64,000 nucleotides of DNA. Source: Physcomitrium patens (Eukaryota > Streptophyta > Bryopsida > Funariales > Funariaceae). The DNA is taken from contig NC_037253.1 in NCBI RefSeq assembly GCF_000002425.4, forward strand, positions 5,428,178 through 5,492,177, written 5' to 3'. Of this stretch, positions 26,150 to 38,110 are shown in pieces; the first letter of the stretch is position 1; the number at the start of each line of letters is the position of its first letter. The notes under the pieces are model-generated. The model was not told where the DNA came from, did no database searches, and saw nothing but the letters and a program-made list of their open reading frames with translations. The translations under genes and the position numbers were made by a program.

Positions 26150-27828
26150 CTTTCACCATATAGTCATCTTACAACATGACAATGTGTTGTGAATAGCAGA
26201 ATTGGCTGCAATAGCCGAAGAGATGTTATATTGCGTGCTTTGTTACATTGATATGACTTGCAAGAGCATAAAAAGGCTTGAACATCACAATCCAAACTTG
26301 TCCAAAACCATATCTTTGAGATCCGTTCTACAATCTTTTTTCATCTCAGATGTCCAGATATTGATATGTCATGTCCTTCTTGAAGTATGCACATCCAAAA
26401 TTTAACATTGTCATGTACATAAATTTGCTTCTTAAAATAGAGAAAGCCTTCACTAAGAATATAATCTTTATTTTGTATATTATCTTCCTTCAATTGATCG
26501 CTAACCATCTTAAAATAAACATCCTATTGCGTGGCTTCCTTCTATTTCCCCTCTTTGGTTAGATCTGAAATGATACTACTAATGGTAGTGACTTTTGTCT
26601 TGTCTTTCAATTTTTCCTTCAAGTCTAGTCTCCGTGATAAACTATTTGGTATAATATATTTTTGCCCTTGTTTGTACTCAAGTTGGATATCAAAAAGCTC
26701 CAACTATTCTTCCCAATGATGATGCTACAATTTTATATTTTCTAGATGCAAATCATGTAGCAAAGATCAACAGTTAATTTGAACAGCCACTGGCTATATT
26801 AATAGATAGTATCACCACATCTTTGTGGAGTATATAATCACTAATTGCTCTTGATCGCGTATAGAGTAATTGTGCTTTGCCCTTCTGAGCTTGTGTGATT
26901 CATATGCCACAGATTGAAGGTTCCTACCAAAGTCTTATTGAAAGACCTATCTAAAAGCAAAGTCATAAGCATTAATGTCAAGCATACAAGGGAGATTAGG
27001 ATCATACAATTACAATATTGGAGTAGTAATAAATGCCTCCTTCAACTTATTAAAGGCTTTTTGTTGCTCCAATTTCTATTCAAATGGAGAACCTTTTTCC
27101 AATAGGTTTGGTAATGAGGCAGTAATGTGAGCAAATTGCCAAACAAAATGACAATAGTATTCAGCAAGGCCTAAAAATGAGCAAACTTCAAAAGTATCTT
27201 TGGAGGTTGGTCAATCTTCTATTGCTTTTATCTTATCTTGCTCCATATGCAAGCCTTTGGAGGACACCACATGGTTCAAAAAAGTGACTTCCAACTTCCA
27301 AAGTTCACATTTTGATTGCTTGTAATAAAAGTGACTGTCTTGCAATCAACACAATACTTTTTATAGGTATTGCTCATGCTCTTCAAGGGCTTTATTATAT
27401 ACAATGATATTATCAATGAAAACAACTACATACTTTTCCAAAAGGACTCAAAACAATCTATTTATGTGATCTATGAAAGAAGCTAGAGTATTGGTGAAGC
27501 CAAAGAGTAAAACCAACTATTCAAAATATCCATAGCACATATAAAATACCATCTTTTGCACATCTTCTCTTGCAATAAGTGTTTGCCAATATCTGCTCCA
27601 AAGATATAATTTATTAAAGATGATCATACTTCAAAGTTGGTTAAGAAAATCATCCACAGGTGGAAGTGGATATGCATTTTTAACAGTTTGCTTATTAAGA
27701 CCTTGATAGTCGATACAAAGGTAAAGTCCACCATCTTTCTTAAGTGCAAAGAGTACAAGTACTCTCCATGGTGATGTATTTTCTTGAATGAAGCCTTTCT
27801 CTAAGAGTTTGTCCAATGTCTTCCACAA
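26150..27828 (-). pseudogene. Reverse transcriptase / RNase H remnant of element B
   Basis: The clearest part is at 27,631-27,828. It shows [20 protein letters not shown], then [20 protein letters not shown] and [13 protein letters not shown], a textbook gypsy reverse transcriptase N-terminal block. The reading then breaks into several frames leftward through the palm and RNase H region. Confidence 0.75.
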
Positions 27829-28205
27829 CTCTTCAAGTTCTTTTGGTGCTAGGTAAAAAATTAGTCAATTTGCTAATTTAGCTCCAGGCAATAGTTCTCT
27901 TTGAAAGAAGGCACCTCGATCACGAGGTATGCTAGTAGGTAGGTCAATTGGAAAGACATCCTCATATTGCCATATGAGTTGCTCCGCCCATTCTATTCCT
28001 TCGATTGTCTTTTCTACTACTAATGCAAGATTTGGAACCACCATGTATACTGATTACTCATGCTATAGTTGCTTCTTTATAAAAGTCGTCCCTACAAGTA
28101 AGTTTTTGATTGCAGATTGTCTTTTTTCTTTACTTGATGTAGAGGTGTAAATGTCACCTTATATCTTCCAACTTTAAAAGAGATTGTCCTTGCTACCCAA
28201 TTAAC

Positions 28206-28460
28206 TTACTTATTTTCTATCTTCAACCATGGCATACTAAGAATAATATCATATCTTAGCTTTTTTATCTTGAATTTCTCTCTTGAGACATAGGTATTTG
28301 TCAATTTCAAGGTTTCTTCTTCACATGTCTCACTTAATATGTTCTCTCGATCATCTATAAGATATATACTTTTTCCTTTGATTTCCTTGGTTTTAATTCC
28401 AAGTTGGTTGGCAATTTCAATTGAAATGTAATTTTTTGTAGAACCACAATCTATAAGCAT
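28206..28460 (-). pseudogene. Aspartic protease fragment of element B
   Basis: An open 84-codon stretch begins with MLIDCGSTKNYIS, matching the retropepsin A-L-[IV]-D-[ST]-G-[AS]-T-x-[NS]-[FY]-I-S signature with the catalytic Asp present and Cys in place of Ser/Thr. It ends with ILSMPWL, corresponding to the conserved (V)LG-(M/I)-x-W-L block. Confidence 0.8.
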
Positions 28461-28499
28461 TCAACATACTTGTCTTCTTAGTAGCTCTGTTAGAAGCAC

Positions 28500-29500
28500 T
28501 AGTCAACTCTTTTATAATTATTCCAGGCTATGCCATTTGTCTTTGAGAGACAATAACTATTCCTAGTACTGGTCCCCAGTGTCTTTACTAGGGAGCCTTG
28601 TTTTCCTACTCTAATTCATTATGGACTTGATGAGTTTTGAGATTGTAAATTCGCCTTGTCTTACTGGTACTTACACTTTGATATTTTGCATAACCTCCAA
28701 TCTGATGGCCTCGCTCTTGACAATAAAAACACAATCCTTTTTGTACCAATATTTTTTATCTTTGTGGTGTCAATGATCCTTGTAAAGCATCAATCTCCAT
28801 TGATGTTGATTGTTGTGCCGTAATATTAGACAATGACATAAGACTTTATGCTATAGGTCATGCTCTATAATTTTTGAAATCTATAGTATTGACCCTCTCT
28901 ACAATCCAAATTTCCTCTTTGAATGTTTGTGGATGTCTTAGCTCTACTTCTTACTGGACTCTCAATTTCAAACCTTGTAGGAATTGATCCATCATCTCTA
29001 CCTCCAAAATATTATCAATTTGGAGACATAAAGATTTGAATCAGGAGACATAATCTTGTATCGACCTAACTTATGTAAGATTTTTCAAGTGATTGTGTGC
29101 TATCTTCTCTGCATTGATGGACCAAAATTGATTCCTAAACTTGGTCTCAAACTCCTTCTAATCACAAAATCCACCTTGAGCTCTATAACTTTGAACTCGA
29201 TGTCACTACCAAATAGTTGCCGCATCTCTCAAATAGGTGGCTGCATATACAATTCCTTCAATGGTATTTGTCCTAGATAATTGGAGGTATTGTCACATAT
29301 TAAAGAGCCATTGACATACATCTTCTCGTCTTTAAGTTTCAAAGTATGTACTAAGCTTATTCAATATTAATTTAGTAGATGTCAACTCTCTTATCCTTGA
29401 GGCTTTTATTTGCTCTTACAAAGTAGCTATCTGGCCTAAGAGGTGTTGTATTTGAGCCTCTATTTGGGATTGCTCTGCCATATCTCTTATATTGTAATTT
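28500..29500 (-). pseudogene. gag / CCHC region of element B
   Basis: The minus strand carries scattered Gag-like segments, and a CCHC-like Cys-rich stretch near 28,690-28,740 lies just upstream of the protease. Many stops interrupt it. The assignment rests mainly on its position between the protease and the right end of element B. Confidence 0.45.
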
Positions 29501-29689
29501 CTCTGCTAGACTCTACTATTGTAATACCTTCTCACCTCCCAATTGACTTTTAAAGAGTAGCTTGTGATAGCTTCAACACAATACTTAGTGTGAGTACAAC
29601 AACTGACTTTGGACTAATATGTTCAAGGTAGCATATCATAGTTCTTAATATGCAAGCTATAATGACAAATAGATTTTGTCAAGTTTGTA

Positions 29690-31040
29690 AAATGGATTTA
29701 GAAAAGGCAAAAGCTGAAAAAAATATAAAAAGAATGCATTATAAATTTTTGATACAAGCATATCTATCAATTAGATAAAAATAGTGACGAAGCTATAAGT
29801 TGATTTCAAAAAGAAAAATACAATATATTGATCAACATATATGGTGGAATATTATGTAATAAAAAAATAAAATAATAAAATAAAAATTCAATGAATCAAT
29901 TAGTTTTATAGTTAAAAATGACCTTGATAAGAAAAAGAAGAAAATTTCAATATAAGTAGATAGAAGCTTATGTAATTGTTTTGATTTATTCTTATTGAAT
30001 GATAGATTTAATATTACTTGATGATATCATTGTCAAAGTTAATATAAATAAAATTAAACTATATAATAAAACAAAAGAAGAATCATCTATTTTTTATTTT
30101 ATTTTTGATGAATATTTTATGAAATAAAAATATAGTGTACAAAAAATATTTGAAGGAAATTTTTATAAACATGGAATTATTCACCTAATATTACACATGA
30201 ATAATGTATTAGTTATAGTTCATGAAAAGAAGTCAAATATTATTACTATTAAAAAATTTGAATTAATGCTTCCAAAATTCAAAAAAAAAATTAAATCTTC
30301 TCAACTATTGAATATATATTAGTTTGATAAAACTATTAAATAACTTACATATTTAAGTTATATTTTTTTAAGAAAAAATTAACTAAAAATATCAATAAAA
30401 AAGAAATAATTTACTTTATTATAATTTTATAAAATTTAAAAACATAATATAAAAATAGTTCAAAAAGTGATTATAATTAAAATGGTTATAGTAAGACTAA
30501 AAAAATTTTAGTTATAAATAAAATTCATTCATAAATACATAAAGATTATATTAAAAAATTTATATAATCATTTTTATATTATTTTTTTGTGCATTTTAGA
30601 ATTGGTTGAGTTACATCAAAGAAAGAATAAAGGTAAAGAAGCTCTTATTAGAAAAAGAACTATAGAGTTCTAATTTAGATCTATTAAACAAAACTAATGG
30701 ACTGATGAAGAAGAAGAGTTGTTGGATAGAATGGAATTGAAAAGTTTTGTGCAAGAAGTAAATTGGAAGAAAAAAGCACAAACGAATATAGTGATATATA
30801 ATTTTATTCAATATTAAGAAGGATTACAATAGAAGCATTATTGAGGAGAATAATTATAATATTGTGCTTTTAGACACAATGCCTTAAAATAATAAAAAAA
30901 TAATATAATAAAAACTTTAGACAGTTTTAGAGTAGATGATGGTTTTATATCCAAGCATGTTAAATAGTTGTTTGATCACATAGATAGTCTTAAGGTAGAG
31001 GTTACTATTCTAGAAATTACAAAATGGTACAAAGTAAAGA
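29690..31040 (+). pseudogene. Degenerate extra coding region of element A, 3' of integrase
   Basis: Plus-strand stretches look like former coding sequence, with hydrophilic and Lys/Glu-rich reading such as WTDEEEELLDRMELKS near 30,697 and LFDHIDSLKVEVTILEIT near 30,971. Isolated TAA/TAG codons interrupt them, often where Gln or Trp would fit. I recognise no family. The region lies between the nested element and the 24-bp repeat block, so it may be an additional open reading frame of element A. Confidence 0.4.
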
Positions 31041-31149
31041 CTTATGCAACAACAAAGAAAATTCTATCAAAGATAAAAGAAAAATTATTATTTGTATTCA
31101 AAGACTTATAACCAATTATTCTAGCTAAGATACCAAGTATAGTAAAGAA

Positions 31150-31690
31150 GATGACAACTATAATATTAAATGAGAAAGTTAGGATATTAAATAAAAAAAT
31201 TAAGATATCAACTAATATACAAAAAATATTAGTTGATGATAAATAAAGAGTATCAATTAATAATACATACAAGATATCAACTAAGAATCAAAACATGATA
31301 TCAACTAAGTACATCACCAACTATCAACTTGGGACATAAGTAATATAACTATTAAGATTGTTAAAAATAAAGATATAATATCAATTAGAACTAATGAAAG
31401 GGTGTTAATCAAAAATAATAAGAAAATATCATGTAGAGAAATAATCAAGGTCTTGATTAAGGACCTTAATAGAGCTTTGATCAACTACTCTAATATAGCC
31501 TCAATTGACAATCCTAAAAAGGCCTCAATCGATGATTCTAGCTGAGCCTTGATCAATGATCTTAAGAAGGATTTAATCAACAAGGCCAAAAAGGCCTCAA
31601 TTAAAGATTCCAATAGATTTTTAATCAACGACTCCATAAAGGCCTTGATCAATAAGATCAATAGAGCAAAAATCCACAAATCTTGTAAAC
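31150..31690 (+). repeat. 24-bp tandem repeat array reading as an octapeptide repeat
   Basis: From 31,447 to 31,662 nine consecutive 24-bp units can be laid out exactly, for example AAGGCCTCAATCGATGATTC and so on. More divergent units of the same period extend left to about 31,150. On the plus strand each unit reads as eight residues of the pattern [KR]-A-[LS]-I-[ND]-[DK]-[SL]-[NK], such as KVLIKDLN, RALINYSN and KASIDDSS, with a single TGA in the clean part. The minus strand is also open, with units such as LIEAFLAL. A period that is a multiple of three argues for a former coding repeat. Confidence 0.85.
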
Positions 31691-31699
31691 AAATTTTTG

Positions 31700-32742
31700 A
31701 CAATTCAATGCAATTTTGAGATATTGTGCAAAATAAGATAATAAATCAAATCAATAATGTGGCACTCAAAAATCATCATTACAAGATCGGATTTTATAAA
31801 ATTCAAAATAATTAATTCAATTCTTTGAATTTGAAGACAACAATCTAGTTCTTTTGTATTTCATTCTTCTATTGTTCTAATCAATATTCTTCATCAACTA
31901 GAATCTAGTGGCCACACATGTATAGAGGAGTAATACTTAACTTGGCAATTGACTTCACAATGATGTATTGTCAATCAAGCAATCAACAAACACAAGATAT
32001 CATCAAACAAAATAAACTAGGAAATGGGACATCAAAATAAGATTGAATGAGATTCTATCTAAAGCATGTTCTATTCATTACATACACTACTTTTTTAAAA
32101 TTATACATTAATGAGCAACAATATGAAATTAAAATTACATATTTTATTTTAGTGAAGAACATTGCCACAATTAGATTCAATATTATGATAGACAAGGTAA
32201 GAAGCTTGGCAATCGGGACATCACTCAATAGCATAAAGACCATAGCAGTCTTCAACGACTAGTACAATATCCAATCTTGCTCATATCACAGAGAGATTAA
32301 CACCAACATCAAGGTGACTTTGCAGCCACATGAACATAAGAGTGAAGTCACCAACATGCACTGAAATTGCACTTCATTGACATCAACCTCAACATTAATA
32401 CCATTATATAGAAAATGCCAAAGTCTGATCTTAGAAGGTCTCATTTTTATTTATCTTAAGACAAATAGAAGAGAAGAGGGTGGCAGCCTCAATAACCATT
32501 CATTGTGGTTCTTCCAATCCCTATTAGTAGAACCTAAGGCAATTTGACTACCATCCCAAAATTTTGTTGATAGTAGGAGTAGGCAAAAGTGGCCACCATG
32601 GCCACACCTTTTTAAAAGCTAATAAATTTTAGTATTTAATTCAAAGTTAAAAAGTGAATTAGATATAAATTATAAGTAGAGCTTATTGGATGATCATACA
32701 ATGCATGAATTTAATACTTTACTACAAAATATGACAACTAAT

Positions 32743-32785
<43 letters not shown>

Positions 32786-33052
32786 TATTACATAACAACT
32801 TGAAAGATAAGACAACATATCAAAATAAGTCAAGAAAAATTCAAATAGATAATTGAAGACATCATAAAAACAATTACAACAAGTTCAATGCAACTCAAAT
32901 GCATGAGGTGATTCAATTTTTATAAAAACTAATGATATGCACCTTTAGAAGGAAAAATGAGCTTTAAAATATGAAAAAAATTTATTATATGAAAATTTAG
33001 AAACCAAAGATCAAGAAATTTATTATTTAAAGAAAAATTAGAAAAAATAAAA
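31700..33052. other. AT-rich 3' part of element A
   Basis: No domain was recognised. A moderate-composition segment at 32,040-32,620 has short open stretches on both strands without family motifs. An (AT)n tract lies at 32,747-32,780. A purine-rich tract at about 33,030-33,052 adjoins the right LTR and is the candidate polypurine tract. Confidence 0.4.
32747..32780. repeat. AT dinucleotide microsatellite
   Basis: About 17 uninterrupted AT units. Confidence 0.95.
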
Positions 33053-33835
33053 GATTTTAATATATTCAAAATACATATTATTAAAAGAGATATATTATAA
33101 TTTTAACAATTAATTAGATGGAATCAATTAATTAAAGAAAAAATGAGTAATATTAATCTTAGAAATTATATTTATTAGTTAATTAATAATATAAATTTAT
33201 TATTTTATTAAAAATACGTATGATAGAAGAATTTTAGATATAAAAAGGAGAATGAAATAAACTATTATAAAAAATAAAATAAAAAGAAGAGAAGACTTGG
33301 TATAAAAATAAATTATAAGAAGTTAGTATAAATAGGATTAGAAAAAAAATAAAAGAGTATAAAAGTGCAAAAGATTAGCCACCTATGTATTAAAAAGATA
33401 AGATGGTTGAAACTATCTTTAATAATTATGGTAGTTAGAAATAAGGTAGTTTTATTATGTATAAATAATATTAAAAAAATTCATGATGAAAAATCTATAA
33501 ATAACTACAAAGTTGTGTTATAATTATCAAAAGAAAATCATAATAAAGAAATTATATTTGAAATATTTGTATATTATTTCATCATATACTTTTGATCTAA
33601 TAATATATTATAAGAATTACAAGATAAAGTTCATAAAAATATAGAGGTTTTTCAATACAAGGAAGAAAAAACTTTGAAGACCAGGTTGAAGAAAACAAAT
33701 ACAAGATAAAGTTCATAAAGATATTGAGATTTTTTAACACAAGGAAAAAAGAGCTTTGAAGACAAGGTTGAAGAAGATAAGACAAGATTGAAAAATTAAA
33801 GATATTGAAGTTAATTAAAGTTAAATTGTCAATCT
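33053..33835 (+). repeat. Right LTR of gypsy element A with an internal tandem duplication
   Basis: The right partner of the repeat at 16,000-16,700. It additionally carries an internal duplication of roughly 80 bp: a segment starting ACAAGATAAAGTTCATAAA occurs at about 33,618 and again at about 33,700. The left copy has it once, so the duplication arose after integration. Confidence 0.8.
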
Positions 33836-34082
33836 TGTCAATTAAAATATCTTTTAGTTACACAACAAGCACGTTTGATCTTCAAGCTCTAGTGATATTA
33901 ACAATGCCACTTTATTATTTGATCTATTTTTAGAAATAACTTCAATAGAAAGTACTTTTGTTCCTCATGAGTCAGTTCTAATGATATTTAGTTGATGGAT
34001 GGAAAAGCAAACCTATAGGAAAAGAAAAGAAATGAAACCAAAAAATCTTATTGAGATTATAAAACCATGTCCATCCTATTAG

Positions 34083-34808
34083 AAAACTAAAATGAGATCT
34101 AAATATTTTAACAACAAGAATATGAAGCAGCCTAGGTATGAGTGTGTCAATTGTCATAATTTTTTTACTTACAAAACTGAGTTCAATCAAGTCAATCGAG
34201 ATTTGTTTGGTGGAGATTAAGAGTTTGTAGCATCCCTCACAACTAATGTTAATGAGAGAAACATAGAGGGCATGGATGGTACATGTCAAAGTCAAAGAGG
34301 CAAGGAGGTAGGAAAAAGTGACACCAATTTGATTAGTAGAAGTAACTCAAAAAGAATACTTGAACAAGATATTTCCAAGCTTTATGAAGATGGTGATGCT
34401 AGCACAATGAATCCTGAGCATTTCAAGGGTAGAATAAAAGATGGGGGCTTTGGACTAGCTCGTAACAATTATGTTGGCAATATTATGAATTTTAGAGATA
34501 TAGGAGAAGTTATAAACATGCATCAATATCTCGTTCTAGTTAGAAGAAGTGATGGTAGGTACAATGGTGGAACTGCATTTGAGGCCATTGGTTTGAGGAG
34601 ACTCTTGGATCTTTCTAAAAGTCTTGAGAGTGATAATAAGGTGTTTGATAGTGTAAGCTTAAAAGAGCAGTAGAACAATGGTATTGGTGACTGTTTAATT
34701 TATCTTTATCTTTTGGTTTGTTAATTTTTTCAAGGTCAATTTTATTGCCTTCTTTTATGAAATACAGGTATACAAGATTGACTACATTCCTTCAAATCAT
34801 CATGAAGG
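34083..34808 (+). pseudogene. Unrecognised former coding segment, possibly two exons
   Basis: A plus-strand frame runs from about 34,083 to 34,673 with only one internal stop (TAA at about 34,218). It includes a Cys-containing start (YECVNCHNFF) and a well-formed globular-looking stretch (HQYLVLVRRSDGRYNGGTAF, then EAIGLRRLLDLSKSLE). Its base composition is less AT-rich than the surrounding transposons. After an intron-like gap, TACAG at about 34,768 precedes a 41-nt open block (reading VYKIDYIPSNHHEG) that ends in a GT donor. I do not recognise the protein. A host gene fragment captured or stranded in the transposon block is one reading. A retroelement accessory protein is another. Confidence 0.4.
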
Positions 34809-35231
34809 TATTTCAAACTTATGAAAAGAAATTATCCAATCATGTACAGGTCAGTCTTTGTTATTTATATTCAAATATGGCCTTATAATATTAGACTATC
34901 AATCATTGTTTGTGTGGATGCCACATAGTCCATCAATTCCATTGGTACCACAATCATGTTTTATTGCATGAATTCTCTTTTTTATTATCCCAAAAAATTT
35001 GGAGTTCACAAGATCTACACCTATACAAATTGGTGCACCATCGAGTCAACCTGAAGCAAAAAATACCTCTACCAATTGATTAGTCGATTTTGGATTTTGA
35101 TTATCTTGTAAAGAAGATATTACTTGTCTCCACATGATTGCATTGGTATAATTTTAGCAATTTGTAATTGAAGTGAATGTTTAAGAAAATCATTTAAAGG
35201 CTTTTGTACAATTAATATCTTCATGAGTTTT

Positions 35232-35392
35232 TATTATAAAAATAGAATAAGTTATGAAAAGAAATGAATATCATTTTTTTCAAATAAAATATATCAAAAG
35301 CTAAAGAAAGCTTACTTTTAGTATCTTAATTAAGAGTTAGTTAAGTCACACCTTTTGGTACATAAAATATGGAACATTCAATACATTCAATA
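35232..35392 (-). repeat. LTR of copia element C (left in the window, 3' LTR of the element)
   Basis: 161 bp, aligned end to end with 38,239-38,399. Differences are mainly transitions, with A or T here where the other copy has G or C. Confidence 0.85.
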
Positions 35393-35429
35393 TTCCTCTT
35401 TTAAAAATAGAACTTAATTCTCTATCAAA

Positions 35430-36790
35430 ATAAGACCTAATATATCCTTAAAAGCTAAAAACTTATTTCTAGAAAGAGGTTTTGTGAAAATGTCTATGGC
35501 CATTTGTTTTGTAGGACAATATTTCAAATCAATTTGTCCTTTCTCAACACATTGCCTAATAAAATGGTGTTCTATATTCTAATGCTTTATACAACCATGG
35601 TAAGTTGGATTTTTGGCAATAGTAATGGTATTCTTGTTATCTTCATAATTGAGAATCCTTTTTAATTCAAGAATGTCATAATTTCTAAATACTTTACGAA
35701 GCCACAAAGTCTCTCTTACTACAGTAGCCAAAGCTGTATACTCTACTTCTATTGATAAGATAGAAATTAATGATTACTTCTTATTTGATCAAATAATAAT
35801 TTTTTCATCCAATATAAATGCATAACCACCAACTGAACAGCATGTCTTCACACAACCTGCCTCATCTACATCACTATAGCCTATAAGTTGCAAATTTGTT
35901 TCTTTTCTTCCATATTACAGTATCAAATGTTTTATGACTTGTAAATAATGAAATATTTATTTGATTCCTTTCCAATGTAAAATATATGGATGTGCCATAT
36001 ATTGAGCAAAGTATTTATAAACAAATGCAATGTCATATCTTATACCATTTATAAGATACAATAATAAATCTAAAGCCTATTAATAAAGCTTAATAGCTTT
36101 TGTATCCAAAAGATCATTATTCTCATGTTTAGTGATATGACCTCATACCATTGATGTAACAACTACCTTTATATCTTTCATTCCAAATTCTTCCATCTTA
36201 TGACAAATGTACTTAATTTAACTCAAACTAATGGTACCATTTTTCTTATCTTCTAAAAAATCAATGCAAAGAAAATCACTAGATTCACCAAGGCCTTTCA
36301 TCTTTTAGCATTCTTACAATTCATTCTTGCATTTTACAGATCTTGTAAGGATCTCAAAGTTCTTGTCACCAATAAGTATGTCATCAATATAAATGATTAC
36401 TATAAGAAATAGCTTCTCAATATACATTATCTACAAACAAGAGTTTGATTCTTAGTCCTTTCAATCAAGATTCAATAGAGATTTATTCAAACTCTTGTTT
36501 CATCCATGTTCAAATTGCTTTAAATCAAATAAAGTCTTTAGAAATTCCAACACCTTACCTTTATACTTTGATAGAACTTCCAAACCTTCTAAAATCTTCA
36601 TATAAATGTTCTCTTCTTAAAGTATTTAAATAAGCTAAAATAACATCAAGTTGCAACTTATTCCAATTAAAAGTAGCAACAATTGCAACAAATAAACAAA
36701 TTATTGTAAGGTAAGTAATTGATACAAAAGTTTCTTGATAATCAAGACCTTTTACTTGAGTAAAATCTTTAGCAACCAATCGTGCTTTAA
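35430..36790 (-). pseudogene. Reverse transcriptase and RNase H remnants of copia element C
   Basis: At 36,779-36,561 the minus strand reads VAKDFTQVKGLDYQETF and later KLQLDVILAYL, the copia block whose family form is [LV]-V-A-K-G-x-x-Q-x-x-G-x-D-[YF]. At about 35,840-35,440 RNase H reads GGYAFILDEK, EVEYTALATV, KHWNIEHHFIR and KYCPTKQMAIDIFTKPLSRN, which follow copia RNase H closely. Several stops break the frame. Confidence 0.85.
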
Positions 36791-37108
36791 AACATTCAAT
36801 AGAGCCATTGCTAGTAAGTTTTTTCTTTAAAATCTATTTTAAATCTACAACTATTCTACCATTGGGTAAGAAACTCAATCTCCTTGGATGTGTACATCTG
36901 CTACTTTATCAATGTGCACATAATGTTGTAATTGAAACAATGATGTAATCATTATTTTTGAATTAAATGATGCATCTTGAACTAAAAGAACAACAGCAAC
37001 TCTAGCATTTATAATACCATTGCTATTTGTTTTAGGACATTCTACATCACATCATCAATGCTCTTTTTGTCTACAAGCCTTACAAGTACTTTTAAATTTA
37101 TCAATCTT

Positions 37109-37111
<3 letters not shown>

Positions 37112-37144
<33 letters not shown>
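37112..37144. repeat. 33-nt poly-T run
   Basis: An uninterrupted T run in plus orientation. It lies in the knuckle region of copia element C and reads as poly-Lys on the element's coding strand, so it may be an expanded Lys codon tract. Confidence 0.95.
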
Positions 37145-37147
<3 letters not shown>

Positions 37148-37149
37148 AT

Positions 37150-37800
37150 GGATGGTGCTTCTTTGGAACTTGATTTCTTCTTGCATACATTGCTAAAGCA
37201 AAAAATGGAGAATTAGTCTTTTCCACCCTTTGCATCTTCTCCTCAAGAAGAATAGATTGCACTACTTCTTTCTTAATCTCTTTTCTTTACTTTAATGCAA
37301 TTGATTGAATAAGTGGATTCCAAGATTTTGGTAATGCAATAAGTATAAAAAATGCCATATTTTATTTGCCCATTTCACGACCGACTTCAATATATTAATT
37401 CCTAAGATCAAAAATCTTTTCAAGAAAAATCTCTATGGATTCTCCATCCACTTATTAAAGATTATACAATTTCTTCATTAAATATATCTCAGTAATGACT
37501 CCCAAGGATTTGTGGATCTTAGCTAATGTATGCCACACTTTCTTTGCAGTATTACATTTGCATAGATAAGTCAATTGCAAAGGCTTAATATTAACTGCAA
37601 TCAATGCTTGTACTTCTGCTCTATTTGATTCCTATTTTAATTTTCTATCAATACTTATAGGACATTCTAATATCTCATCTATATGCATATAGAGCTTGCA
37701 GATGTGCATCAAATGTTTCATAATAAATATCCATGTACTATAGTTTTTAACATCTAATCAATCAATGCAATGATCTATTGAAGATGCCATTACCAAATAC
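37150..37800 (-). pseudogene. gag remnant of copia element C
   Basis: The minus strand reads in order SNRAEVQALIAVNI, KVWHTLAKIHKS, NMAFFILIALPKSW and EEKMQRVEKTNSPF. This is the typical copia Gag succession of tRNA-size helices, A-K-x-x-W-x-x-L and x-x-L-P-x-S-[WF]. Stops interrupt it. Confidence 0.75.
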
Positions 37801-37975
37801 AATTAATACAATAGCAACAAATAACTATAAGTGAATAATTAAAAAATAGTTTACTAAGTGTAATATTTAGAAAGTAGTATTGCTAAGCTATATTGGCATA
37901 AAACAAACTTATTTTTATTGCCAATAATAAATAAAATTTGATTAAATTAAAATAAGCTTCAAATAGAATCAAATT

Positions 37976-38110
37976 CCAGCTCTAACGGCTCCAACAACTA
38001 CAACAACTCTAGTAGCTCCAACAACTTTAGCAATTCTAATAACTCTAGTAACTCCAACAACTTTGACAGCTCCAATAATTCCAACAACTCTAATAACTCT
38101 ATCAGCTTAA
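37976..38110. repeat. 9-bp degenerate tandem repeat (consensus TCCAACAAC)
   Basis: About 15 units of 9 bp, such as TCCAACAAC, TCTAGTAGC and TCTAATAAC, differ mainly by C/T and G/A. They lie just inside the right LTR of copia element C and read as a tripeptide repeat. Confidence 0.85.

Larger units (their letters stand above)
22805..29690 (-). mobile_element. Nested Ty3/gypsy retrotransposon (element B), minus strand, decayed
   Basis: Minus-strand remains occur in the order expected from right to left: gag (about 29,500-28,700), protease (28,460-28,206), reverse transcriptase (27,828-27,631 and on to about 26,200), and integrase (24,475-23,863). Element A's integrase breaks off at 22,805, so B inserted into A. 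A block without coding content (about 24,480-26,150) separates RNase H from integrase and looks like a further insertion. I could not find a matching LTR pair, so the ends are approximate. Confidence 0.7.
16000..33835 (+). mobile_element. Ty3/gypsy LTR retrotransposon (element A), decayed, with nested insertions
   Basis: Two direct repeats of about 0.7-0.78 kb (from 16,000 and from 33,053) flank plus-strand remains in the canonical gypsy order: gag, CCHC knuckles, aspartic protease, reverse transcriptase, RNase H and integrase. A purine-rich tract directly precedes the right repeat, as expected of a polypurine tract for a plus-strand element. The span of about 17.8 kb is far above a normal gypsy length, because a second gypsy element lies inside the integrase region and other blocks have been added. 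Stops are frequent (TAA, TAG, TGA), many at positions where Gln, Trp or Arg would fit the family. The element is inactive. Confidence 0.85.
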
